Origin: Rhodobacterales bacterium
GTDB lineage: Bacteria; Pseudomonadota; Alphaproteobacteria; Rhodobacterales; Rhodobacteraceae
Length of the DNA stretch: 35,663 nt
Assembly: GCA_026400325.1 (NCBI GenBank)
Contig: JAPLPF010000078.1
Coordinates: forward strand, 1 to 35,663
Direction of reading: 5' to 3'
Both the position numbers and the translations under genes were made by a program. Below are positions 7,965-15,739 of this stretch, piece by piece (the stretch's first letter is position 1; every line of letters begins with the position of its first letter). Under the pieces are notes generated by a model, which had not been told where the DNA came from, did not search any database, and saw only the letters and a program-made list of their open reading frames with translations.

Positions 7965-8843
7965 GTGCTGGCCGTCGCGCTATCCCTTGCAGCGGCGGCA
8001 ACCTTTGCGCTGTCGGCCATGCAGATCGACAGCGTCACTGGGCGCGTGGGTGCCTTGCAGCTTGCCCGCTGGCAGATGGGGCTGGCGTTCGGGATGACCG
8101 CTGCCGCTTCACTTGCCCTTGGCGGTTGGCAGTCGGTTGGGATGGAGAATTTTCTGTGGCTGGCAGGTTCCTCTGCCGCCGGGATCATGCTGGCAACCTC
8201 GACCTTCATCGCGACGATCCAGCTTTTGGGGCCAAGGCTGAATGCCCTGGTGTTTACACTTTCCGCTCCTTTCGCGCTGGTACTGGGCTACGGGTTCCGG
8301 GGCGAGACGGTGACCCTTGTGCAGGGCGCGGGCGTTGCGCTGATCCTGGCGGGCATCGTCCTGGCGATCCTGGGGCCGGGGGGCCGTGAGGGGATGCGTG
8401 GCCCGCAGGCGCTGGGCCTGGGGCTGGCGCTGGGCGTGATCACGGCGCTGGGGCAGGCGACGGGCAGCCTTCTGGCGCGGCCTGCCATGCTGGCGGGGGT
8501 TGAGCCGTTTACGGCGATGGCGATCCGGTCCGGGCTAGGGGCTTTGTTCTTTCTGGCGCTGCTTGCGGTTCCGGGCCTGCGCCCTGCGGCACGGCCTGCA
8601 GTCGGGGACATCGGGCGGATCAGCGGGTCCGCGGTTTCGGGCATCTTCCTGGGCATGACGCTGCTGATGGCGGCGCTTGCTGTGGGAGATGTTGGGATCG
8701 TGACCACGCTATCCTCGACCACGCCGATCCTCATCCTGCCGATGGTCTGGTTCGTGACCCGCCGCGCCCCGGCCCCTGTCGCCTGGGGCGGCGCTGTGCT
8801 GGCGGTGGCGGGAACCGCGCTGATTACTCTGGCAACGCCATAG
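7965..8843 (+). CDS. EamA-family (drug/metabolite) transporter
   Basis: This is a 292-residue integral membrane protein with about ten hydrophobic helices and two EamA repeats. The second repeat ends with the typical STTPILILPMVWF and AVLAVAGTALI segments. The start is GTG 7965, six bases after the aminotransferase stop, so it is probably translated by coupling. Family members export amino acids or other small metabolites; the link to an aminotransferase fits an amino-acid or keto-acid substrate, but this is inference. Its last 20 bases overlap the end of the convergent EamA gene on the other strand. Confidence 0.88.
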   Translation: MLAVALSLAAAATFALSAMQIDSVTGRVGALQLARWQMGLAFGMTAAASLALGGWQSVGMENFLWLAGSSAAGIMLATSTFIATIQLLGPRLNALVFTLSAPFALVLGYGFRGETVTLVQGAGVALILAGIVLAILGPGGREGMRGPQALGLGLALGVITALGQATGSLLARPAMLAGVEPFTAMAIRSGLGALFFLALLAVPGLRPAARPAVGDIGRISGSAVSGIFLGMTLLMAALAVGDVGIVTTLSSTTPILILPMVWFVTRRAPAPVAWGGAVLAVAGTALITLATP

Positions 8844-9705
8844 GCCGGCTAGCCTGCCAGGCCGCCAGAACGCCTGCCGCAGCAATCAGGCCCATGCCAG
8901 CAAATCCGAGCGCACCGGGAATCTGCTGGAAGATCACCCAACCAAGAAGGGTGGCAAAGGCGATGTGCAGGTAGTTCACCGGGGCAAGTGTGGCTGCGGG
9001 TGCCTCGCGGTAGGCGCTGGTGAACATAAGATGCCCTGCCGTCGCAAAAGCGCCAAGTGCCCCCATCAACCCAAGGTCCAGCGTCCCCGGCACAGCAGGA
9101 ACTGGGAGGACAAGCACCAGCGCGCAAAAGACAAGCGCACCGACAAGGGCAGTGTGGAACATCAGTGCCATGGTCGTTTCGGTCCGGGCGAGGACACGCG
9201 TCAAGAGGTGATAGCCGGTGGCAAGGACCGCGTTGCCCAGGGCGAGCGCTACGCCAACGGGGTCCAGCCCGCTGCCCGGCCGCGCGATGAGAAGAACGCC
9301 CGCAAAGCCAAGCCCCGCGCCGATCCAGCCGGGCAAGCTGACCTTTTCGCCCAGCACGGTTCCCGACGCGAGCATTACGAGCACCGGGGCGATGTAGATG
9401 ATGGCAACTGTCTCGGCCACCGGCATGACCCGCAGGGCCATCAGCATGGTGATCGACGCCGATGCCAGGCAGAGGCCGCGCAGGATCACAAGGCCGGTAC
9501 GCCGGGTCCGCCACAGCGCTGACCGGTGGCGCGGCCACATGGCGGCGGTGACGATGGCCAGATTGACCAAATAGCGCGCGGCAAGGACCAGTGTGGTGGC
9601 GTAAAGCATGGCCAGATGCTTGCCGAGCGTATCGGCAACGGCGAAGATGAACGTCGCCCCCACCACAAGCGCCACGCCGCGCAATGGTCTTCCTTCGGCC
9701 TGCAT
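8824..9705 (-). CDS. EamA-family (drug/metabolite) transporter
   Basis: This is a 293-residue transporter with about ten membrane helices and two EamA repeats. It has FIFAVADTLGKHLA in the first helix, then AETVAIIYIAPVLVMLAS and LGEKVSLPGWIGAGLGFAGV in the conserved helix 4-5 region. It is not a close copy of its neighbour at 7965-8843, so recent duplication is unlikely. The two genes converge and their coding ends overlap by 20 bp, which makes antisense interference between transcripts possible. GGAGACGACC lies before the ATG, a reasonable ribosome binding site. The substrate is unknown. Confidence 0.88.
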   Translation of the reverse strand: MQAEGRPLRGVALVVGATFIFAVADTLGKHLAMLYATTLVLAARYLVNLAIVTAAMWPRHRSALWRTRRTGLVILRGLCLASASITMLMALRVMPVAETVAIIYIAPVLVMLASGTVLGEKVSLPGWIGAGLGFAGVLLIARPGSGLDPVGVALALGNAVLATGYHLLTRVLARTETTMALMFHTALVGALVFCALVLVLPVPAVPGTLDLGLMGALGAFATAGHLMFTSAYREAPAATLAPVNYLHIAFATLLGWVIFQQIPGALGFAGMGLIAAAGVLAAWQASRPMALPE

Positions 9706-9760
9706 GGTCGTCTCCTTTTGGCCGTCAGACTATCAATAGCCAAGGCAAGCCTGAAATCCA

Positions 9761-9798
9761 GAAAACGAACGGCCCGCAGGGGGAGGATCCTGCGGGCC
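9761..9798 (-). terminator. intrinsic terminator of the glnK-amtB transcript
   Basis: On the minus strand GGCCCGCAG and CTGCGGGCC form a 9-bp perfect stem (9771-9798) with a 10-base loop. It is followed by the T-rich GTTCGTTTTC (9770 to 9761). It lies about 75 bp after the amtB stop and in the correct orientation to end that transcript. Confidence 0.7.
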
Positions 9799-9844
9799 GC
9801 CATCGTTAGGCCAGAAGGGGGAGGAGGTCCTTCGGGCAGGGTGA

Positions 9845-9869
9845 CCGGGGGCGGCAATGCGGCCCCCGG
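9845..9869 (-). other. GC-rich hairpin immediately after the amtB stop
   Basis: CCGGGGGC and GCCCCCGG form an 8-bp stem five bases after the amtB stop codon. No U-run follows. It probably protects the 3' end or adds to termination together with the stronger terminator farther downstream. Confidence 0.45.
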
Positions 9870-9874
9870 AAAGC

Positions 9875-11287
9875 TTACATGTTGTAGGCGCTTTCGCCGT
9901 GCGAGGTCTGGTCCAGACCCTGACGCTCATCATCGGCCGAGGGGCGAAGCCCGAACACCATCTTGATGACGTAGAACAGGACCAGCGATACAAGACCCGA
10001 CCAGACCAGCGTCAGAAGAACCGCCTTGGCCTGTGTCATGATCTGCGCGCCCATGTCGTAGGCGCCGGCGACGGCCGGGAACACGGTGTAGTCCACCCAG
10101 CCCTGGCCACCAAAGCTTGGATTGGCCACGATCCCCGTTCCGATGGCGCCGACGATCCCGCCGATGCAGTGAACGCCGAACACGTCCAGGCTGTCATCGT
10201 ACGAGAACATCTTCTTCACGGTCGAGACGAAGATGTAGCAGATCGGCGAGACGATCAGGCCAAGGATCAGCGCCCCGCCCGGCGAGGCAAAGCCGCAGGC
10301 CGGGGTGATGGCAACCAGACCGGCAACAGCACCTGTCACCGCACCCAGAAGCGAAGCGCGGCCATGGCGCAGTTGTTCGACCAGAACCCAGGACACGGTT
10401 GCGGCAGCGGTGGCAACAAAGGTGTTCAGGAAGGCCAGCGCGGTGATCCCGTTCGATTCAAGGTTGGAACCCGCGTTGAAGCCGAACCAGCCGACCCACA
10501 GCAAGGCGGCGCCGATCATCGTCATGGTCAGGCTGTGCGGAGGCATCGGTTCCTTGTTGAACCCGACGCGTGGGCCAATCACCAGGCAGCCGACAAGGCC
10601 CGCGATCCCGGAATTGATGTGCACAACCGTGCCACCAGCAAAGTCAAGCGCACCCATTGCCCAGAGAAAGCCCATGTCCGCCGGGAAATCGACCAGGAAG
10701 TCCGGGCCGGCCCAGAACCACACCATATGCGCGATCGGGTAATAGGCCAGAAGCGACCAGCCGATCACGAACAGCATCAGCGGCCAGAACTTGATCCGCT
10801 CGGCAAAGGCGCCGATGATCAGGGCCGGGGTGATGGCGGCAAAGGTCATCTGGAAAATGACGAAGGCATATTCCGGAATGTACACGTTGTTCGAGAAGGT
10901 CGCGGCATAGGTACCGGTCGAAACCCCCGCAAGCATCGCCTTGGACAGACCGCCGATGAAGGGCGAGCCTGCGGTGAAAGCCAGGCTGTAGCCGACAACG
11001 ACCCACAGGATCGAGCAGATCGACACGATCATGAAGACCTGCATCAGAAGGCTGAGCATGTTCTTGGTGCGCACAAGGCCGCCGTAGAACAGGGCCAGCG
11101 CCGGGATGGCCATCATCAGCACCAGGGCCGACGAGATCAGCATCCAGGTCGTGTCACCCTTGTTCACCATCGTGGCCATCTGCTCGACAGACGGGTTCTG
11201 GATCATGTCCTGCGCCAGCGCAGGCAGACCCGCCAGCAGCGACGCGGAAAGCGCCCCAAGGCCGGCAAGTTTCAGTTGCGTTTTCAT
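9875..11287 (-). CDS. amtB: ammonium transporter AmtB
   Basis: This is a 470-residue Amt protein with a cleavable signal peptide (MKTQLKLAGLGALSASLLAG, then a probable ALA/Q cleavage site) and about 11 membrane helices. Signatures are ALALFYGGLVRTKN after the first helix, WSLLAYYPIAHMVW with the first pore histidine, AGGTVVHINSG, and SLDVFGVHCIGGIVG with the second pore histidine. The protein conducts ammonium/ammonia across the inner membrane. ATG 11287 gives a proper signal peptide; GGAAGGGG lies about 11 bases upstream. An in-frame extension toward 11473 would run through glnK on the same strand and is rejected. It sits 28 bp after glnK, the standard PII-Amt pair in which GlnK blocks the channel in nitrogen-replete cells. 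Confidence 0.97.
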   Translation of the reverse strand: MKTQLKLAGLGALSASLLAGLPALAQDMIQNPSVEQMATMVNKGDTTWMLISSALVLMMAIPALALFYGGLVRTKNMLSLLMQVFMIVSICSILWVVVGYSLAFTAGSPFIGGLSKAMLAGVSTGTYAATFSNNVYIPEYAFVIFQMTFAAITPALIIGAFAERIKFWPLMLFVIGWSLLAYYPIAHMVWFWAGPDFLVDFPADMGFLWAMGALDFAGGTVVHINSGIAGLVGCLVIGPRVGFNKEPMPPHSLTMTMIGAALLWVGWFGFNAGSNLESNGITALAFLNTFVATAAATVSWVLVEQLRHGRASLLGAVTGAVAGLVAITPACGFASPGGALILGLIVSPICYIFVSTVKKMFSYDDSLDVFGVHCIGGIVGAIGTGIVANPSFGGQGWVDYTVFPAVAGAYDMGAQIMTQAKAVLLTLVWSGLVSLVLFYVIKMVFGLRPSADDERQGLDQTSHGESAYNM

Positions 11288-11315
11288 CTTGGTGGTTACC
11301 CCTTCCCCGGTTGCG

Positions 11316-11654
11316 TCAGAGCGCATCGTCATCAGTTTCGCCGGTGCGCACCCGCACGGCATGTTCCACGTCCACGACGAAAATCTTTCCGTCGCCGATC
11401 TTGTCGGTCTTCGCCGTCTTCTGGATGGTCGCGACGACCTGGTCCGACAGTGCATCCGACACGACGATCTCAAGCCGGACCTTCGGCACGAAGTTCACCG
11501 CGTATTCCGCCCCGCGATAGATTTCGGTGTGTCCGGACTGGCTGCCGAACCCCTTGATCTCGGTCACCATCATGCCGCGCACCCCGATTGCGGTCAGCGC
11601 CTCGCGGACCTCCTCAAGCTTGAACGGCTTTATCGCTGCAATGATAAGCTTCAC
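11316..11654 (-). CDS. glnK: nitrogen regulatory protein PII (GlnK)
   Basis: This is a 112-residue PII protein of exact family length. It has KLIIAAIKPFKLEEVREAL at the N-terminus and the T-loop with the uridylylation site Y51 in EIYRGAEYAVNF. The C-terminal stretch DGKIFVVDVEHAVRVRTGE contacts ATP and ADP. The start is GTG 11654, preceded by AAGGGGAAGAAC; no upstream ATG gives a normal PII N-terminus. GlnK senses 2-oxoglutarate and ATP/ADP and gates AmtB, encoded directly downstream. Regulation by NtrC is expected for this operon, but no clear NtrC or sigma-54 site was found. Confidence 0.97.
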   Translation of the reverse strand: MKLIIAAIKPFKLEEVREALTAIGVRGMMVTEIKGFGSQSGHTEIYRGAEYAVNFVPKVRLEIVVSDALSDQVVATIQKTAKTDKIGDGKIFVVDVEHAVRVRTGETDDDAL

Positions 11655-11774
11655 GTTCTTCCCCTTCTGTCCTCTGCCGGGCACCCTGCAGCCCGCACGT
11701 CTTCGCTGCTGATGTGGCGGGTGGATGCAGGTGCAGCACAAGCAGCCGGGCGGAAATGCGGGCGACAGACCGGT

Positions 11775-11823
11775 GTATTTCGCATAAATTTTGCACAATT
11801 GTTACTACTTGCATATTTTTTAG
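11775..11823 (-). promoter_or_regulatory. A/T-rich promoter zone upstream of glnK
   Basis: In an otherwise very GC-rich window this stretch is strongly A/T-rich and holds GCATAAATTTTGCAC, the palindrome ACAATTGT and TTGCATATTTTTT. It lies 120-170 bp upstream of the glnK start and about as far upstream of the divergent penicillin-binding protein gene, so it may serve both. TGCA-containing half-sites occur three times, but no clean NtrC dyad and no sigma-54 (GG-N10-GC) element could be assigned. Individual -35/-10 boxes are not claimed. Confidence 0.4.
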
Positions 11824-11940
11824 GCGAAACAAGAAGGCGAATCGCCGTCACCCGACCTTCGCAAGCGGCGGAAACAGGTCTATGCTGTGCCTCAATCGGG
11901 CCGGACAACCGGTCTTCGTCACGGATGGCGGGCGGCAGGC

Positions 11941-14172
11941 ATGGCAGCAGGAAAAAAGGGGGGGCGTCCCCTCGTCGCGGACCGGAGGTATGCAGCTGGC
12001 ACGTCCAGATCGGCAGCCTCGACTGGCGGACCGAAAAAGCCCGCGCCGCGCAAGCCCCGCACGACGGCACGACCGCGCCGCACGCGGCGCAAGCATGGTC
12101 TGATCGTCGGCTCGCTGCTTGCTTTGTGGCGAGTCCTTTGGGGGGTCGCCTGGCGCGGGGCGGCCATCGGGGGGTTGGTCCTTGCAGGCATCGTCTGGTA
12201 TTTCTACGCGCAGCTTCCGCCTGTCGCCGACCTGATCGACGGTCGCGCGCGCGGATCGGTCACGATGCAGGATCGCAACGGCAAGGTCTTTGCCTGGCGC
12301 GGCGAAACATTTGGCGTGATCGACGCAGGCAGCGTATCGCCCTATCTTCACGACGCTGTGGTCGCGACCGAGGACAAGCGCTTTTACTGGCATTTCGGGA
12401 TCTCGCCCCGCGGCATCGCCAGTGCCGTCCGGATCAACCTTGCCGAAGGCCGCGGCCCGCTGGAAGGCAACGGCGGATCGACGATCACCCAGCAGGTGGC
12501 AAAGCTTCTGTGCCTTGGCGTCAGCTTCGACCCGAGCGCCTGGAAATCCGAGTCCGAGTACGAAAAGGACTGCCGTCAGGGCGGCATCTGGCGCAAGCTC
12601 AAGGAAGTGCCCTTCGCCATGGCGATGGAGGCGAAGTATACCAAGGAAGAGATCCTCACGATCTACTTCAACCGCGCCTATCTGGGCGCCGGGGCACGCG
12701 GGTTCGAGGCCGCTGCCCAGCGTTACTTCGGCAAGTCCGCCAAGGATGTCACCCCTGCCGAGGCGGCGATGCTGGCGGGTCTTCTCAAGGCCCCGTCCAC
12801 CTTCGCCCCCACGGCCAGCATGGAGCGCGCGCAGGGCCGCGCCGCCGTGGTCATCGGGCTGGTGGAGGAACAGGGCTATCTGACCGCCGCCGAGGCCGAC
12901 AATGCCCGCAATAACCCCGCCCGCCTGTCCGAGGCCGCCAAGCAGAAGTCCGGCGGCTATTTCGCCGACTGGGTGATGGAAACGACGCCCGACTATCTGG
13001 CCCGCGACACGACCGAAGACGTGATCATCGACACGACGCTGGACCAGGACCTGCAGAAAAAGGCCGAAGAGGCGCTGGCCTACATCTTCGAAAACAAGGT
13101 CAAGGCCGGGTCAAAGGCGCAGGCAGCCATCGTGGTGATGAGCGCGGATGGCGCGGTGCGCGCCATGGTCGGCGGGCGCAACTTGCCGAACGCAGGCGAC
13201 TTCAACCGCGCAACGCAGGCGTTGCGGCAGACCGGATCGACCTTCAAGCCCTTCATCTATGCCGTGGCGATGGACCTTGGCTACAGCCCGCTTGACTATG
13301 TCGAGGATACACCGCTGTGCCTGTACACTGCGGGGTCCGGCAACTGGTGCCCACAGAACTATGACAAGGAATTCAAGGGCCGGATCACTTTGACCCAGGC
13401 CCTTGCCGAAAGCCGCAACATTCCCGCCGTCCGGGTGTCCGAAGCGGTGGGCCGCGATCTGGTCAAGCAGGTGGCAACCGATTTTGGCCTCGCGCAGAAC
13501 TTCGCCGACGGCCCGGCGCTGGCGCTGGGGGTATCGGAATCGACACTGATCGACATGACCGGCGCCTTTGCTGGCATCCTGAACGGCGGATCGTCGGTCA
13601 CGCCTTACGGGCTGCAGTCGCTGCGGCTGAAAGGTGAGACCGATGAGCTTTTCGGCGCCGGTGGCGGGATCGGCGAACGGGTGATCACCGAAAAGGCCGC
13701 CCGCGCCTTGACCTACATGATGACCGAGGTGCTGAAGTCCGGCACCGGACGCCGCGCCTTGCTGGACGACCGCGAAGCAGCGGGCAAGACCGGCACCACC
13801 CAAAGCGCGCGGGATGCCTGGTTCGTGGGATTTACGGCCGATTATGTCGTGGGTGTCTGGATGGGGTATGACGACAACAGCCCCCTGACCGGCGTTACCG
13901 GCGGCGGCCTGCCGGCGGAAATCTGGCACGAGGTCATGGTGCGCATCAACGAAGGCGTACCCGCAAAACCGCTGATCACGGAAATTCCCGACTCGACCTA
14001 TGTTCCGGTCGATCCAAGCACCACCGAAGGCGCCGTCACGCCAGAGGATGTCCCGTATTTCGACGACCCGAACGCACCAAGCTACGAGGGTGGCGCCAAC
14101 ACCGCGCCAGCGACCAACCCCGACCTTGCCGGGCGCATCATCCAGGACGTTCTGGGCACGTCGGGGAACTGA
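11941..14172 (+). CDS. class A penicillin-binding protein (PBP1A-type transglycosylase/transpeptidase)
   Basis: This is a 743-residue bifunctional peptidoglycan synthase. A basic cytoplasmic N-terminus (RPRRTRRK) is followed by one membrane anchor (about 63-86). The GT51 glycosyltransferase domain has catalytic E144 in ATEDKRFYWHFG and GGSTITQQVAK. The transpeptidase domain has S433-T-F-K, S491-R-N and K616-T-G-T-T. ATG 11941 is preferred because MAAGKKGGRPLVADRRY is the usual style of start for this protein in the group; a GTG at 11887 would add 18 residues. The glycosyltransferase domain carries an insert-like, Cys-containing stretch after the TQQ motif (CLGVSF to DCRQGG). The C-terminus is acidic and low-complexity. 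It is convergent with mlaC. Confidence 0.93.
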   Translation: MAAGKKGGRPLVADRRYAAGTSRSAASTGGPKKPAPRKPRTTARPRRTRRKHGLIVGSLLALWRVLWGVAWRGAAIGGLVLAGIVWYFYAQLPPVADLIDGRARGSVTMQDRNGKVFAWRGETFGVIDAGSVSPYLHDAVVATEDKRFYWHFGISPRGIASAVRINLAEGRGPLEGNGGSTITQQVAKLLCLGVSFDPSAWKSESEYEKDCRQGGIWRKLKEVPFAMAMEAKYTKEEILTIYFNRAYLGAGARGFEAAAQRYFGKSAKDVTPAEAAMLAGLLKAPSTFAPTASMERAQGRAAVVIGLVEEQGYLTAAEADNARNNPARLSEAAKQKSGGYFADWVMETTPDYLARDTTEDVIIDTTLDQDLQKKAEEALAYIFENKVKAGSKAQAAIVVMSADGAVRAMVGGRNLPNAGDFNRATQALRQTGSTFKPFIYAVAMDLGYSPLDYVEDTPLCLYTAGSGNWCPQNYDKEFKGRITLTQALAESRNIPAVRVSEAVGRDLVKQVATDFGLAQNFADGPALALGVSESTLIDMTGAFAGILNGGSSVTPYGLQSLRLKGETDELFGAGGGIGERVITEKAARALTYMMTEVLKSGTGRRALLDDREAAGKTGTTQSARDAWFVGFTADYVVGVWMGYDDNSPLTGVTGGGLPAEIWHEVMVRINEGVPAKPLITEIPDSTYVPVDPSTTEGAVTPEDVPYFDDPNAPSYEGGANTAPATNPDLAGRIIQDVLGTSGN

Positions 14173-14206
14173 GCCGGCGGCGCGGCCCGTTCGTGCCCGC
14201 CAGACC

Positions 14207-14815
14207 CTAAAGCGACTTCATGTCCGCAATCAGCTTGTCCAGATCGCCGCCGCGCTGGTCCAGAAGCGCGCCGATTTCGGTGCGTTCCGAAGCGAGCATG
14301 TTTACGCCTTCGATGATGATGTTGAAAAACAGGCTCTTGCCCGCCTTGTCGCTGACGTGAAATCGCACTTCGAACGGGGACTCCCCGCTCAGGTAGGCGG
14401 TGGTGATGACTTCAAAATAGCTTTTCACCGCACGGGCATCATTCACCTCGATCCGCCCCCCGATGAACTCGCGGAAACGGCGACCGTATTTTCGGCTGAT
14501 GTAACCCTGAAACGCCTTGGTGAACCCTGACAGTTGCGCAGGCGAGGCCTGTCGCGCCGCAGGGCCAAGCGCCGAGCGCGCGATGGTGTTCACGTCGGCA
14601 TAGCGCGCGAAGAGTTTCTCGAAATCTCCAAGCATCGCGCTTTCGGACCGTCCGGAGCTGATGATCGTGTTGATTTCCGCCACGGTCTTGTCGACCAGCG
14701 ACTTTGCCGCTTCTGCCGTCAAGGCAAAGGCCTGGCGGGGCAACGCAGCCAGCGCGAGACCCGAAAGCAGCACCACGCCGAAACCGCGGCGCGTCAGGAT
14801 CATGTCATTGGGCAT
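14207..14815 (-). CDS. mlaC: phospholipid-binding protein MlaC-like (ABC transport auxiliary, Ttg2D family)
   Basis: This is a 202-residue periplasmic protein. Its N-terminal signal contains TRRGFGVV followed by a hydrophobic core and an AFA/L cleavage site. The twin arginine with Phe resembles a Tat signal, although Sec export is also possible. The mature part has the MlaC-type DFEKLFARYADVNTIARSALG and FQGYISRKYGRRF. Family members shuttle phospholipids between the outer-membrane MlaA complex and the inner-membrane MlaFEDB transporter. ATG 14815 has GAGGA five bases upstream; longer in-frame starts run into mlaA. The start overlaps the mlaA stop by 11 bp, so the two are one operon. The mlaFEDB genes are not in the window. 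Confidence 0.87.
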   Translation of the reverse strand: MPNDMILTRRGFGVVLLSGLALAALPRQAFALTAEAAKSLVDKTVAEINTIISSGRSESAMLGDFEKLFARYADVNTIARSALGPAARQASPAQLSGFTKAFQGYISRKYGRRFREFIGGRIEVNDARAVKSYFEVITTAYLSGESPFEVRFHVSDKAGKSLFFNIIIEGVNMLASERTEIGALLDQRGGDLDKLIADMKSL

Positions 14816-15596
14816 AGGGGTCCTCGTAGGGGTCGATGAAGTCGTCGTCCGTCGTGGTATCCACCGGGTCCGATTGGCCCAGGGCAAAGCGGCGGTTTTG
14901 CAGGAACAGAAGCCGCGACTGCGCATAGCTGTCAGCACTGTCATATAGGATTGATTCAACCGTGTTCGAGAACCGCCCGCGATCACGCAAGCGTGACAGA
15001 AGCTTCAGGACCGAGGCCGCCATCGCCTCGCGTTCGGGCACGATGAATCGAACCGGATTGGCCAGAAGGTCAACCGCCGTTCCGGTCGCGTCCCGAACGG
15101 TCGACGGGCCCGAGAACGGAATTTCAAGATAGGCCCCCTCACCCGCGCCCCAGACGTGCAGCGTCTCGCCAAAGTCGGTGGGCTGGCTGGGCAGGCCAAT
15201 CGCGGTCGCGGCGTCGAAAATGCCGGCCACGCCCATCGTCAGGTTCACCCCAAGCCGAAGCGTGTTCGTGGCGGCATCGTCGATCCGCGCCTGCAGGATG
15301 TTGTTCACGATGTCGCCAGGAAGGTCCAAGGTATTGGCCACGTTGGCCACAACCTGCTGCGCCGGTTCGGGCACGATGCCGACATACCCCTTCGCCACCG
15401 GACCGACCAGAACCCGGTCCAGCCCGGTGTTGAAGGCATGGACCTTGCGGTTGGCGGGTTCGAACGGATCGTTGATCCCGTCGGGACCGGGCCCGCCGGC
15501 GCAACCGGCCAGAAGGCACACTCCCACGACTGCCACGACGAACCGCAGTTGGTCCGCCGTCGTCCCCGCCGTCATCAATGAATTCTTCAGACCCAT
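14805..15596 (-). CDS. mlaA: MlaA/VacJ-family outer-membrane lipoprotein
   Basis: This lipoprotein of about 263 residues has the lipobox LLAGC followed by NDPFEPANRKVHAFN, the signature of MlaA. Later segments (NTLRLGVNLTMGVAGIFD, DFGETLHVWGAGEGAYLEIP and the VRFIVPEREA region) also fit the family. MlaA forms a channel in the outer membrane that removes misplaced phospholipids from the outer leaflet and passes them to MlaC. ATG 15596 gives a net positive signal-peptide n-region. ATG 15575 (MTAGTT) is nearly as good and would yield 256 residues. The C-terminus is unusually acidic (DTTTDDDFIDPYEDPYAQ). It is divergent from the type I secretion genes. Confidence 0.92.
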   Translation of the reverse strand: MGLKNSLMTAGTTADQLRFVVAVVGVCLLAGCAGGPGPDGINDPFEPANRKVHAFNTGLDRVLVGPVAKGYVGIVPEPAQQVVANVANTLDLPGDIVNNILQARIDDAATNTLRLGVNLTMGVAGIFDAATAIGLPSQPTDFGETLHVWGAGEGAYLEIPFSGPSTVRDATGTAVDLLANPVRFIVPEREAMAASVLKLLSRLRDRGRFSNTVESILYDSADSYAQSRLLFLQNRRFALGQSDPVDTTTDDDFIDPYEDPYAQ

Positions 15597-15739
15597 GAAC
15601 CTAGTATCCGGCAAGTCAGTGTTGCTTAGCATAGTTTTGAACAGCGGTTGGCAAGGCATAAGTCCTGAACATGTGCATGACAACGCCCAAGCGTGACCCG
15701 GAAGCCGCGCATGGCGGGATGATGCCTGAAGGAAGGAAG

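Noticed and set aside
9857-11557. 566-codon plus-strand open frame across amtB
   Set aside because: It is antisense to amtB and glnK, with a His/Gln/Arg-rich translation and no domain.
11775-11823. NtrC or sigma-54 sites upstream of glnK
   Set aside because: Half-sites with TGCA occur, but no dyad of correct spacing and no GG-N10-GC element was found.
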